DNA of 64,000 nt, taken from contig NZ_CAKAKO010000001.1 of the NCBI RefSeq assembly GCF_916700565.1, forward strand, positions 992,001-1,056,000. The letters run 5' to 3'. The stretch is from Xenophilus sp. Marseille-Q4582. GTDB taxonomy: Bacteria > Pseudomonadota > Gammaproteobacteria > Burkholderiales > Burkholderiaceae_C. The position numbers and the translations under genes are program-made. Below are positions 41,709 to 52,021 of this stretch, piece after piece (positions within the stretch are counted from its first letter, which is position 1; each line of letters begins with the position of its first letter). The notes under the pieces are model-generated. The model was given only the letters and a program-made list of their open reading frames with translations, was not told where the DNA came from and searched no databases.

Positions 41709-42251
41709 TCAGCCGCGCTGGATCACCGCGCAGGCCACGCGCGGGCCTGAATTGCCGGCTGGCTGCGTCGTGTAGTCGTCGCGGTCACGGTGCACCACCA
41801 GCGCGCGGCCCAGCACGCTGTTGGCGGCGCCTTCGGTCAGCGAGATCGCATGCACGTCGACGCGGAAGCGCGCGCGGCCCTGCGCATCGGCCACCAGGCT
41901 GGGCAGTTCGCCCGCGTGGCTGCCGGGCGAGCCGAACATGCCGTGCGTGCCGCCCGAGGGGTTGAAATGGCCGCCCGAGGCGTTGGCGTTGTCGCCGCAG
42001 TCGCCCTTCTCGTGGATGTGGAACCCGTGCTCCTGCCCGGGCTTGAGGCCGCGCACCTCGCCTTCGACGCGCACGCCATGGTCCAGGGCGGTGAAGCGCA
42101 CGTTGCCGCTCACCGCCATGCCCGGCACGGCGGCCGTGGGGGTGAGCTGGGCCACGGCGCGCGGCTTGCCGCCCAGGCTGGCGCAGCCGGTGATCAGCAG
42201 GGCGGCGGCGCCCGTGCAGGCGAGGGCGCCGAGGCGGGGAGTGAAGGTCAT
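41709..42251 (-). CDS. sodC: Cu/Zn superoxide dismutase lipoprotein
   Basis: A 180-residue periplasmic SOD. The signal has a lipobox (LLITGCASLGG), so the enzyme is probably lipid-anchored. Metal ligands are in GFHIHEKGDCGDNANASGGH and FNPSGGTHG. The second signature VVHRDRDDYTTQPAGNSGPR ends with VACAVIQRG and supplies the copper His and the disulfide Cys. All catalytic residues are present. It detoxifies superoxide in the periplasm. Confidence 0.95.
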   Translation of the reverse strand: MTFTPRLGALACTGAAALLITGCASLGGKPRAVAQLTPTAAVPGMAVSGNVRFTALDHGVRVEGEVRGLKPGQEHGFHIHEKGDCGDNANASGGHFNPSGGTHGMFGSPGSHAGELPSLVADAQGRARFRVDVHAISLTEGAANSVLGRALVVHRDRDDYTTQPAGNSGPRVACAVIQRG

Positions 42252-42355
42252 CGAAGGCTCCTGGGCAAGGGGATGCAAATGGGAAAAGTGGGAAGAGAGC
42301 GGCTGGCGCCGCCGCGCATGGCTGCAGGTATAGCGGGCGGCCGGGCGGGTGCCTG

Positions 42356-42967
42356 TCAGCGTGCGTCCAATTCGGTGCTGGCCAGCCGCATCAGGCGGGC
42401 CAGCGCCGCGTCGTGGATGCCGTGGCGCTGCAGTTCCTCGAAGGTCTGGCGCGCGTAGTCCAGCGAGCTGCCATAGCGGCCCGTGGCGGTGGCGAAGATC
42501 TCGCGGTAGCGCGCGTCGCTGAGCGTGCCGGTGAAATTGGGGCTCTTGCGCGACAGCGTGAAGGCCAGCGCGCGCACCGGGCCACCAGGCGTGGCGCAGC
42601 GCAGCCAGCGCGGGTCGTACACGCCGGTGGGCATCTCGCGCAGCCAGAGCCGGCCCAGGGTTTCCAGCCCGGCGGCGGCGGGAATGCGGAACACCACGCC
42701 GCGGCAACTGCCGCCTGACAGCAGGCCGAACACCAGCCCCGGCACCTCGGGGCTGCCGCGGTTCACGCGGCTCCACATCTTCAGCGCGCGGTGCCAGCCC
42801 TGCACCTGGGCCGGGCGGCGCTCCGCGAACTCGAAGTCCGGCCGCCAGATCAGCGAGCCGTAGCCGAAGAGCCAGAGGTCCTCATGGCCGCCCCATTCCT
42901 CGATGGTGCGGTCCAGCAGCGGCGCCGGGTCGCGCAGCGGCGGCGGCAGGGCGCCGGAGGCTGTCAC
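42356..42967 (-). CDS. ChaC-like gamma-glutamylcyclotransferase
   Basis: A 203-residue cytoplasmic enzyme predicted to cleave glutathione to 5-oxoproline and Cys-Gly. The family start of fold is LWLFGYGSLIWRPDFEFAER, with YGSL being the substrate loop. GGSCRGVVFRIP, REMPTGVYDPRWL and FTLSRKSPNFTG follow, and the catalytic Glu is expected near REMPTGVY. No ATG lies before the domain. GTG at 42967 is chosen; GTG at 43012 and TTG at 43027 are also in frame but run into the promoter region of the divergent gene. Confidence 0.87.
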   Translation of the reverse strand: MTASGALPPPLRDPAPLLDRTIEEWGGHEDLWLFGYGSLIWRPDFEFAERRPAQVQGWHRALKMWSRVNRGSPEVPGLVFGLLSGGSCRGVVFRIPAAAGLETLGRLWLREMPTGVYDPRWLRCATPGGPVRALAFTLSRKSPNFTGTLSDARYREIFATATGRYGSSLDYARQTFEELQRHGIHDAALARLMRLASTELDAR

Positions 42968-43057
42968 GGCGGGCGCTCCGTTGCCGCCTACAATTCCAGG
43001 GTTATGGCTCACCCGCCCATTATTCAACCAACGCGCCTACTGTCAGGAGCCCCCTTG

Positions 43058-43600
43058 ATGTCCGCCACCACCGACGACGATTCGCAACAGCGTTTTGCCC
43101 TGGGTTTCATCTTCATTCTGCTGGGCCTGCTGTTGAGCACGGTGATCGGTGCGGTGGTCTACCGGTCGGTCTTTGCCGGCGCCGAAGAAGCGCCGGCCCC
43201 GGCGGCCGCCGCGCTGCCGGCCACCTCGGTGGTCGTGGTGACCGAGACCGTGACCGCCGTGGTGCCCGAAGGCGCCAGCATCCAGGTCGCCGACGGCGTG
43301 GTGAACTTCTACTTCGCCACCGGCAGCGCCGACATCGCGCCCGGCGCCGCCGAGGCGCTGGCGCTGGTCATCCAGGGCGTGGAATCGGGCCGCCAGGCGC
43401 GCGTCTCGGGCTTCCATGACACGACGGGCGACCGCGCCCTCAATGAAGCGCTGGCCAAGAAGCGCGCCGAGACCGTGCGCGACGTGCTCGTGGGCCTGGG
43501 CGTGCCGGCCGACAAGGTCCGCCTGGAAAAGCCGTCCGAGATGACGGGCAGCGGCAGCAACGCGCAGGCGCGCCGCGTCGAGGTCCGGCTGATCGACTGA
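43058..43600 (+). CDS. Membrane-anchored OmpA-domain protein
   Basis: A 180-residue protein with a single N-terminal transmembrane anchor ([20 protein letters not shown], about 12-31). An Ala/Pro linker follows, then an OmpA domain at about 80-178 ([49 protein letters not shown]). The Asp/Arg pair for peptidoglycan binding reads [10 protein letters not shown] and KKRAETV. It probably tethers the inner membrane to the cell wall. A well-formed terminator follows 56 bp after the stop. Confidence 0.9.
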   Translation: MSATTDDDSQQRFALGFIFILLGLLLSTVIGAVVYRSVFAGAEEAPAPAAAALPATSVVVVTETVTAVVPEGASIQVADGVVNFYFATGSADIAPGAAEALALVIQGVESGRQARVSGFHDTTGDRALNEALAKKRAETVRDVLVGLGVPADKVRLEKPSEMTGSGSNAQARRVEVRLID

Positions 43601-43655
43601 TCGCCGCCGCCACCGCAAGCCGGCCGGGCCCGCGAAGGGCCTCTTCAAGAAAAAA

Positions 43656-43676
43656 GGGCGCTGCGGCGCCCTTTTT
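43656..43676 (+). terminator. Intrinsic terminator after the OmpA-domain gene
   Basis: GGGCGC (43656-43661) and GCGCCC (43666-43671) flank TGCG and run into five T residues. The A-run on the left side makes it potentially bidirectional. Confidence 0.88.
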
Positions 43677-43893
43677 GCTGGGCGCCCGCCTGCCGGTGCT
43701 GGCCGCGCAAGACCGCTGGCGCGTCCAGGTTTGCGCCGGCGCCGCATCGGCGGCGGCAGGCCCCTTTGGTACGATGATTCGCTCCCGGACGGCTGCCGGG
43801 CCGCAGGGGATGCGGGGCCCGGTGCATCGCGCCTTTGCCCAGCAGCATCTCGGGCCGCCGGCAAACCTGCAGAACCCCACATTGCGCCCCACC

Positions 43894-45732
<1,839 letters not shown>

Positions 45733-45771
45733 ACGCCTCCCGACGTTTTTTCTCCCATCGAAAGTCCTGAC

Positions 45772-46416
45772 ATGAACGATGCCGTGACCCCCCTGACCGC
45801 GCTGGACGTGATGCGCGATGCGCCCGTCATCCCCGTCATCGTGCTGCACGACGTGAAGGACGCCGTGCCGCTGGCGCGTGCGCTGGTGGCCGGCGGCATC
45901 CGCATGCTCGAGGTGACGCTGCGCACGCGCGAGGCGCTGGAGTGCATCGAGGCCATTGCCAAGGAGGTGCCCGAGGCCGTGCCCGGTGCCGGCACCATCC
46001 GCAGCGCGGCCGATGCGCAGGCCTCGGCCCTGGCCGGTGCGCGCTTCGGCGTGAGCCCGGGCTACACGCGCGCCGTGGGCAAGGCCTGCCACGACCTGGG
46101 CCTGCCGCTGCTGCCGGGCGTGGCCACGGGCAGCGAGATCATGCTGGCCCAGGAAGACGGCTACACCGAGCTGAAATTCTTCCCGGCGCTGCAGGCCGGC
46201 GGCATCAACATGCTGCGCGCCTGGAGTGGCCCCTTCAACGACGTGAAGTTCTGCCCCACGGGCGGCGTGCACGCCGGCAATGCCGAAGAGTTCCTCGCGC
46301 TGCCCAACGTGGCCTGCGTGGGCGGCTCGTGGATCGTGCCGACCGAGGCCATCGCGGCCAAGGACTGGGCGCGCATCGAGACGCTGGCGCGCGAGGCCAG
46401 CCGGCTGGCGCGCTGA
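45772..46416 (+). CDS. eda: KDPG/KHG aldolase
   Basis: A 214-residue class I aldolase splitting KDPG into pyruvate and glyceraldehyde 3-phosphate. The general acid Glu is in IRMLEVTLRT, the Schiff-base Lys in YTELKFFPALQAGGINML, the phosphate loop in PTGGVHAGNAEEFLALPNV, and GAGTIRSAADA is conserved. Full length. With edd it completes the Entner-Doudoroff route. Confidence 0.96.
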   Translation: MNDAVTPLTALDVMRDAPVIPVIVLHDVKDAVPLARALVAGGIRMLEVTLRTREALECIEAIAKEVPEAVPGAGTIRSAADAQASALAGARFGVSPGYTRAVGKACHDLGLPLLPGVATGSEIMLAQEDGYTELKFFPALQAGGINMLRAWSGPFNDVKFCPTGGVHAGNAEEFLALPNVACVGGSWIVPTEAIAAKDWARIETLAREASRLAR

Positions 46417-46493
46417 GCCGCGGGCAGCACCCGCAAGGCGCCGCCCCTGTGGCGCCGACAAGGATTTCCAGGAAGCAGAGAGACAAGACACGC

Positions 46494-47225
46494 ATGGCCG
46501 CCTCCACGCCTTTCGATCCGTCCTCCTTGCAGGTCATCGCCTTCGACATCTTCGGCACGGTGGTGGACTGGCATGGCGGCATTGCCGCCGAAGTGGCGCA
46601 GCGCCTGCCCGGCGTGGACGCCGACGCCTTCGCACTGGCCTGGCGCGCGGGCTACCAGCCGGCCATGCGGCGCGTGATGGAGCGCATGGGCGCAGGCGAA
46701 GGCGGCTTCACGCTGCTGGACGAGCTGCACCTGGGCATCCTCGACGAAGTGCTGCGCGACTTCGGCGTGGCTGGGGTGAGCGGCGATGCGCGGCGCGAGC
46801 TCAACCGCGCCTGGCACCGGCTGCCGGCCTGGCCCGACGCGGTGCAGGGGCTCACGCGGCTCAAGCGGCGCTACACGATCTGCACGCTGTCGAACGGCAA
46901 CCTCGGCCTGCTCACCGACATGGCCAAGCGCGCCGGGCTGCCCTGGGACTGCGTGCTCTCGGCAGAGGTCTTCAAGGCCTACAAGCCCGACCCGCGCACC
47001 TACCTGGGCGTGGCCGCGGTGTTCGACCTGGCGCCCAGCCAGGTGATGCTGGCGGCGGCGCACCATGACGACCTGGCTGCCGCGCGCGTGTGCGGGCTGG
47101 CCACCGCGTACATCGAGCGCGCGCACGAATTCGGCGCGCGGCGGCCCAAGGACGTGTCGCCGCAGCCGGGCAACGACCTGCATGCGCGCGACATCGGCGC
47201 GCTGGCCGATCTGCTGGGCTGCTGA
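46494..47225 (+). CDS. HAD hydrolase, (S)-2-haloacid dehalogenase type II-like
   Basis: A 243-residue HAD hydrolase. Motif I is VIAFDIFGTVVDWHGGIAAE, with the nucleophile Asp in FDIFGT as in type II dehalogenases. Motif II is CTLSNGNLGLLTDMAKRAGL. The Lys is in VFKAYKPDPRTYLGVAAVFD, and MLAAAHHDDLAAARVCGLAT is motif III. Typical dehalogenases have VAAHxxDLxAA, so the fold is intact. Whether the true substrate is a haloacid or a phosphate ester is unknown. It lies 77 bp after eda and may be part of that transcription unit. Confidence 0.88.
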   Translation: MAASTPFDPSSLQVIAFDIFGTVVDWHGGIAAEVAQRLPGVDADAFALAWRAGYQPAMRRVMERMGAGEGGFTLLDELHLGILDEVLRDFGVAGVSGDARRELNRAWHRLPAWPDAVQGLTRLKRRYTICTLSNGNLGLLTDMAKRAGLPWDCVLSAEVFKAYKPDPRTYLGVAAVFDLAPSQVMLAAAHHDDLAAARVCGLATAYIERAHEFGARRPKDVSPQPGNDLHARDIGALADLLGC

Positions 47226-47642
47226 ATGCACGGTGCCGTGCCCGTGCCCGCGCCTGCGTCCTCAGCGGCAGCGGCCGCCGACGTGGAAGCGCTGCGCGAG
47301 GAACTGAGCCGGCGCGAAGACCTGTACCACGCCGCCTGCCCCGCGGCCACGCCCGAGGCCTTCGAACAGGTGGTGGCGCCGGAGTTCTGGGAGATCGGCG
47401 CCTCGGGCCGGCCCTACACGCGCGCCTTCTGCCTGCAGGTGCTGTCGCAGCGCGGCGCGAGGCCCGCGGCGGACGGCTGGCGCGTGCGTGAGGCGCGCGC
47501 GCAGCGCCTGGGTGCCGACCATGCGCTCCTGGTCTACACCCTGGAGCAGCCCGGCCGCACGACGCTGCGCAGCACGCTGTGGCGCCGCTCCGAACGGGGA
47601 TGGCTGGCCGTGTTTCACCAGGGCACGGTCATCCAGCCCTGA
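47226..47642 (+). CDS. DUF4440/SnoaL-like small protein
   Basis: A 138-residue NTF2-like fold protein. The fold begins with LREELSRREDLYHAACPAAT and contains EQVVAPEFWEIGASGRPYTR, then LEQPGRTTLRSTLWRRSERG and a final strand LAVFHQGTVIQP, a pattern typical of DUF4440. Members bind small ligands or act as orphan isomerases; no catalytic residue can be named. Its ATG directly follows the dehalogenase stop (TGAATG), so the two are co-translated. Confidence 0.8.
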   Translation: MHGAVPVPAPASSAAAAADVEALREELSRREDLYHAACPAATPEAFEQVVAPEFWEIGASGRPYTRAFCLQVLSQRGARPAADGWRVREARAQRLGADHALLVYTLEQPGRTTLRSTLWRRSERGWLAVFHQGTVIQP

Positions 47643-47673
47643 CGAGGGGCGGGCCGGGCCCCGGGGCGGGCGC

Positions 47674-48267
47674 TCAGGCCGCGGCGACGTCGATGTAGTA
47701 CAGGCCCCAGGGGCTGTGGACGAAGCGCTCGTTGACGGGCTTGGTGCGGAAGGCCGGCAGCGCGTCGGCTTCGTAGATGGCCCACTGGGGGCCCAGGCCG
47801 CCCAGGGCCAGCGGCTGGCCGTCCATGTGCGTGGCGACGATCACACGCCATTCCTGCACTTCGGCCAAGGTGAGATCGGCGTTGTAGCCGTCCACTGCGC
47901 GCAGGCCCAGGCGCAGCGGCTTCTTCAGGTCGGCGCCGGCGGCTTCGAGCACGGTGGTCAGCAGCGGGCCCTGCAGTTCGTGCAACTGGTTGTCGTACTC
48001 CAGCGTCACGCGAAAGCGCGTGGCGGGCAGGCGGGCGAGGCCGGCCGCGTCGAAGGCCGTGGCACGGCTGAACTTCAGGTCATGCTTGCCCATCATCTGG
48101 TCGCGCACCTTGTCGAGCGCGCCGCGGTTGCCGGGGCTGACGGCGCCGCCCACCGTGAGCAGCACCGGGCCGGCCGGCGCGGGAACGGTCGTGGCCGCCA
48201 TCGCCGGCGCGGCGGCCGGCAGCAGGCCGGCCAGCGCGGCGCCGGCCAGGAAGTCGCGTTTGTGCAT
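47674..48267 (-). CDS. Exported molybdopterin-oxidoreductase-domain protein
   Basis: A 197-residue periplasmic protein of the SUOX-domain family. The signal is MHKRDFLAGAALAGLLPAAA, ending at AMAA. The domain begins VLLTVGGAVSPGNRGAL and continues TRFRVTLEYDNQLHELQGPL, LRAVDGYNADLTLAEVQEWR and GPQWAIYEADALPAF. It lacks an evident Moco-ligating Cys and is much shorter than YedY-type enzymes, so it may be non-catalytic. No partner haem or Moco gene is adjacent. It converges with the DUF4440 gene. Confidence 0.78.
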   Translation of the reverse strand: MHKRDFLAGAALAGLLPAAAPAMAATTVPAPAGPVLLTVGGAVSPGNRGALDKVRDQMMGKHDLKFSRATAFDAAGLARLPATRFRVTLEYDNQLHELQGPLLTTVLEAAGADLKKPLRLGLRAVDGYNADLTLAEVQEWRVIVATHMDGQPLALGGLGPQWAIYEADALPAFRTKPVNERFVHSPWGLYYIDVAAA

Positions 48268-48361
48268 CAGAACCTCGCGGTGTTCGGGCGCCGCCGGACA
48301 TCGTGGCGCCACCGGGCCGCGATTATGGAGAGCGACGCCGCAAGGTCAATGCGCGCCGGGC

Positions 48362-48775
48362 TCAGCGCAGGCCGCCCCCGGCGGCGTTCTCGGCGCGCTG
48401 GATCAATTCGATCTTGTAGCCGTCCGGGTCCGTCACGAAGGCGATGACGGTGGTGCCGCCCTTGACCGGGCCGGCTTCGCGCGTGACGTTGCCGCCGGCC
48501 GCCTTGATCTTCTCGCAGGCCGCGTAGGCATCAGGCACGCCCAGCGCGATGTGGCCGTAGGCGGTGCCCAACTCGTAGCGGTCGGTGCCCCAGTTGTAGG
48601 TCAGCTCGATCTCGGCCTGGTCCGGGTTGCCTTCGCCATAGCCGACGAAAGCGAGGCTGTACTTGTACTCGGGGTTCTCGCTGCTGCGCAGCAGGTTCAT
48701 GCCCAGCACCTTCGTGTAGAAGTCGATGGAGCGCTGCAGGTCGCCGACGCGCAGCATGGTGTGAAGAAGACGCAT
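48362..48775 (-). CDS. gloA: Lactoylglutathione lyase (glyoxalase I)
   Basis: A 137-residue VOC-fold enzyme that isomerises the methylglyoxal-glutathione adduct. It opens [20 protein letters not shown]. Metal ligands by position are His5, Glu57 (in [10 protein letters not shown]), His75 (in AYGHIALGV) and Glu122 (in [10 protein letters not shown]). The sequence follows the Ni-dependent bacterial type without the plant insertion. It is 94 bp from the preceding gene on the same strand, with no clear coupling. Confidence 0.95.
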   Translation of the reverse strand: MRLLHTMLRVGDLQRSIDFYTKVLGMNLLRSSENPEYKYSLAFVGYGEGNPDQAEIELTYNWGTDRYELGTAYGHIALGVPDAYAACEKIKAAGGNVTREAGPVKGGTTVIAFVTDPDGYKIELIQRAENAAGGGLR

Positions 48776-48849
48776 GGTGGGGAAGGGAATGTGCGTTGAA
48801 AGAGTCCCCGGACGCCGCGCATGGCGGGGCGCGGCACCGGACAGAGGCT

Positions 48850-49515
48850 CTATTGTCGGGCGCCGCGTTTCGGTCTCGCTGGGGCGGGGGCTTCGTCGGC
48901 CGGCGCATGCGCGGATACGGTGGCCAGGGCGCCGACGATCAGTGCATGCATGCCCTGCATGAGTTCGGCTTCCATTTCGGCCTCTTCTGCGGCGCGGTCG
49001 GTGCCCAGCACGGGCTCTTCGCCGGCCACCGTGTACACCGTGTCGGCCACCGCCATGCCGTGGAAGGCCACGGTCGCCAGCAGCCAGCGCGCCTGCGCCT
49101 TGGGAATGCCGTAGGCCTGCGCGATGTGTGACTGGTGCGCGTCGATCTTGCTCAGCATGGGCTGGGTGGCGGCCAGCCGGCGGATCACATACGGCGTCAC
49201 GCCGGGGTGCTTCCTGACAAAGTCCCGGACCGAGGCGGCGAACCGCTCGAGGTAGGCCTGCAGGTCTTCGCGCCGGGGGTCTTCCGCCGCCTGCGGGATC
49301 TGCCAGCGGGCGAAGACTTCCTCGGCCACCAGGTGCTTGAGGGCCTCCAGGCTGGGCACATGCTTGTAGAGCGCCATGTGGCTCACGCCCAGCGCAGCGG
49401 CCACGCCCACGAAGGTGATGCGCGGCAGGCCCATCTCGATGCCGGCATCGACGATCTTCTCGCGCGTGATGGTGCGTGGGCGCCCGCGCGGCGCAGCAGG
49501 CTCTGGAGATTTCAT
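48850..49515 (-). CDS. TetR-family regulator divergent from the TonB receptor
   Basis: A 221-residue regulator. The HTH is at about 15-62 ([40 protein letters not shown]). The larger ligand domain contains [20 protein letters not shown] and [31 protein letters not shown] at 49515 is the best start; the frame stays open upstream but into the operator. It faces the TonB receptor across 195 bp that contain TTAGT-N8-ACTAA, so it probably controls the receptor and YncE-like pair. The Asp/Glu-rich tail ([13 protein letters not shown]) is uncharacterised. Confidence 0.9.
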   Translation of the reverse strand: MKSPEPAAPRGRPRTITREKIVDAGIEMGLPRITFVGVAAALGVSHMALYKHVPSLEALKHLVAEEVFARWQIPQAAEDPRREDLQAYLERFAASVRDFVRKHPGVTPYVIRRLAATQPMLSKIDAHQSHIAQAYGIPKAQARWLLATVAFHGMAVADTVYTVAGEEPVLGTDRAAEEAEMEAELMQGMHALIVGALATVSAHAPADEAPAPARPKRGARQ

Positions 49516-49579
49516 GCGAGTTCCTCTTGAGCGGCAAGCCGGCGCCATGCGGCAGCCCCGGCCTAGGCGCCTATTTTGT

Positions 49580-49597
49580 TTAGTATGATGCAACTAA
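49580..49597. promoter_or_regulatory. Candidate TetR operator / promoter region of the TonB receptor
   Basis: TTAGT (49580-49584) and ACTAA (49593-49597) form an inverted repeat with an 8-bp spacer, inside the only AT-rich stretch of the divergent spacer (TTTAGTATGATGCAACTAAT). The region also contains ATTATTGTTTC, which could be a weak Fur half-site. Assignment to TetR rests on symmetry and position. Confidence 0.5.
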
Positions 49598-49710
49598 TTA
49601 TTGTTTCGATTCGCTTTGGCGTTCTGAACGCCTGGCGGCACGCCTGAGCCCGGCATTCTGCGCGGTGCCGGCGTGGCTGCCTTTCTCATCTCAACCGCAA
49701 GAAAGTCCGC

Positions 49711-51936
49711 ATGTCATCCGGCCGCTTCCCGACTCCTTTCCTGGTGCCCGCTTCGCCCTGGGCCCGGCACCGATGCCCCCTGGCGCCCCGCCCGCGGGGC
49801 GCCGCCGCGCGGCAACTGCTGTGCGCGAGCCTGGTGGCGGGCCCCTGCGCGATCTTGCCTGTGGCCCAGGCCCAATCCGCCATTGAGGCCCAGGCGCTGC
49901 CCGCGGTGACGGTATCGGCCGAGCAGGGGGCCGCCACCGTGCCCTACGCCGGGGGCCAGGTGACGTCCGGCGCCCGGGTCGGCCTGCTGGGCGAGAGGGA
50001 CTTCATGGAGACGCCTTTCTCCGCCGTCAGCTACACCGAGCAGTTCATCGCCGACCGGCAGGCGAAGGACCTCACCGATGTGATCTCGGCCACCGATCCG
50101 ACCGTGTTCAGCAACGGCGTGACGGGCGCCTGGAGCGAGAACTACTCGATCCGCGGCTTCGCCTCCAGCACTACCGACACCACCGTGGGCGGCTTGTTCG
50201 GCATGGCGGGCTACTACCGCACCTCGCCCGAGATGTTCGAGCGCGTGGAAGTGCTCAAGGGCCCTTCGGCCCTGCTCAACGGCATGCCGCCGGGCGGGTC
50301 GGTCGGCGGCGCGATCAACCTGGTACCCAAGCGCGCGGCCGATGCGCCGCTCACGCGCCTGACGGCCAGCTACAGCTCGGACGCGCAATGGGGCGCTCAT
50401 GTGGACCTGGGCCGGCGCTTCGGCGAGCGCCGGCAGTTCGGCATTCGCCTCAACGGCGCCTACCGCGACGGAGAGGGGGCCGTGCGCAATCAGGAAAAGA
50501 AAGTACAGCTCGGCGCGCTGGGGCTGGATTGGCGCAGTGACCGAGTGCGGCTGTCCGCCGACCTGTACAGCGCGCAGGACCGCGTGGATGGACCGACCCG
50601 CGGCATCAACCTGGCGCCCGGCCTGGCGGTGCCGCGGCCGCCGAAGTCCGACACGCTGATCAACCCGAGCTGGGCCTTCGTCGAAAGCCGGGACAAGGCG
50701 GCCATCGTGCGTGCCGAAGTGGATCTGAGCGATGCGCTGATGGCCTATGCGGCCGTGGGCCGCAGCCAGACCGACTACCAGTACAACGGCGCCATCTCCG
50801 CGCAGGTGCTCAACGCCCGGGGCGACTACCGGACCACCATCGGGCAACTGGCCTTCGAGGTGGAGAAGACCTCGGCCGATGTGGGGCTCAGGGGGCGCCT
50901 GCAGACCGGTCCGGTCAAGCACCAGTGGGCCGTGAACGCCACCCACTACGACCACCAGCAGAAGGACTACGGCCGGCGTTCGGTGCCCGGCGCGGACTGG
51001 ACCACGAATCTGTACCGGCCGGTCTGGGGTGCGCCGGCACCCTTCATTACGCCGCTGATCTCGCGCACGGCGCTGCGCATGCGCAGCTACGGCGTGGCGG
51101 ACACGATGTCTTTCGCGCAAGACCGCGTGCAACTGACGCTGGGCGCGCGCCGTCAGCAGGTGGTGAGTGACACCTTCCACACCAGCACGGGCGTGCGCAC
51201 GGCACGCTACGACGAAGGCGCCACCTCGCCGGCGGCCGCCTTGCTGTTCAAGGCCACGCAGCGCCTGTCGGTGTACGCCAACTACATCGAGGGCCTGAGC
51301 CAGGGCGCGACGGCACCCGTGACGGCGGCCAATGCGGGGGAGGTGTTCGCGCCCTACAAGACCAAGCAGAAGGAAATGGGCCTGAAGCTGGACCTGGGCG
51401 ATTTCGCCCACACCTTCAGCGTGTACGAGATCGAGCGCCCCAACAGCTACACCGACCCCGTAACGAACGTGTTCTCCTTCGGCGGCGAACAGCGCAACCG
51501 CGGGGTGGAATGGGGCTTCTTCGGCAGTCCCTGGCGCGGCGTGCGCCTGATGGGCGGCGTGGCCTATGTGCAGCCGCGCATCACGCGCGCGGCCAGCGCC
51601 GCCCAGGAAGGGCGGCAGGCCACCGGTGTGCCGAAGCTGCAGGGCAAGCTGGGCGCCGAATGGGATGTGCCGGCGCTGCCGGGCCTGACGCTGACCGGCA
51701 ACGCCACGGCCATGTCCAGGCAGTACATCAGTGCCGACAACCAGCTATGGGTGCCGGGCCGCACGGTCTTCGATGTGGGAGCGCGCTATGCCACCGCCGT
51801 CATGAACCGGCCGCTGACCTTGCGCGCCAGCATCACCAACGTGACCGACAAGGCCTACTGGGGCATGCCGCTGCTGTCCTCGCTCGCACTCGGGGCGCCG
51901 CGCGCCATTGCGCTCTCGGCATCGATGGACTTCTGA
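49711..51936 (+). CDS. TonB-dependent siderophore-type receptor
   Basis: A 741-residue outer-membrane receptor without the STN signalling domain. The export signal ends near AQAQ (about 55). Plug motifs: QALPAVTVSAEQGAATVPYA as TonB box area, YSIRGFASSTTDTTVGGLFG, FERVEVLKGPSALLNGMPPG and GGSVGGAINLVPKRA. The barrel ends ALSASMDF with terminal Phe. The pattern resembles FhuA/FpvA-type siderophore receptors; the ligand is unknown. It is followed at 85 bp by a YncE-like propeller protein and faces a TetR regulator. Confidence 0.92.
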   Translation: MSSGRFPTPFLVPASPWARHRCPLAPRPRGAAARQLLCASLVAGPCAILPVAQAQSAIEAQALPAVTVSAEQGAATVPYAGGQVTSGARVGLLGERDFMETPFSAVSYTEQFIADRQAKDLTDVISATDPTVFSNGVTGAWSENYSIRGFASSTTDTTVGGLFGMAGYYRTSPEMFERVEVLKGPSALLNGMPPGGSVGGAINLVPKRAADAPLTRLTASYSSDAQWGAHVDLGRRFGERRQFGIRLNGAYRDGEGAVRNQEKKVQLGALGLDWRSDRVRLSADLYSAQDRVDGPTRGINLAPGLAVPRPPKSDTLINPSWAFVESRDKAAIVRAEVDLSDALMAYAAVGRSQTDYQYNGAISAQVLNARGDYRTTIGQLAFEVEKTSADVGLRGRLQTGPVKHQWAVNATHYDHQQKDYGRRSVPGADWTTNLYRPVWGAPAPFITPLISRTALRMRSYGVADTMSFAQDRVQLTLGARRQQVVSDTFHTSTGVRTARYDEGATSPAAALLFKATQRLSVYANYIEGLSQGATAPVTAANAGEVFAPYKTKQKEMGLKLDLGDFAHTFSVYEIERPNSYTDPVTNVFSFGGEQRNRGVEWGFFGSPWRGVRLMGGVAYVQPRITRAASAAQEGRQATGVPKLQGKLGAEWDVPALPGLTLTGNATAMSRQYISADNQLWVPGRTVFDVGARYATAVMNRPLTLRASITNVTDKAYWGMPLLSSLALGAPRAIALSASMDF

Positions 51937-52021
51937 AGCCGGGCCGCGTCGTTTTTTCGGGCGAAGCCCTGCCTCCGGCGGGCCGGGATCGCCGCATTTC
52001 TCCGCTTACAAAGAGACCTTC

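Noticed and set aside
43012-43027. Earlier start of the chaC-like gene
   Set aside because: Only GTG/TTG codons in the promoter region of the divergent OmpA-domain gene; GTG at 42967 leaves a reasonable spacer.
49596-49615. Fur box upstream of the TonB receptor
   Set aside because: Only an AT-rich stretch with a weak half-site; symmetry fits the TetR-type repeat better.
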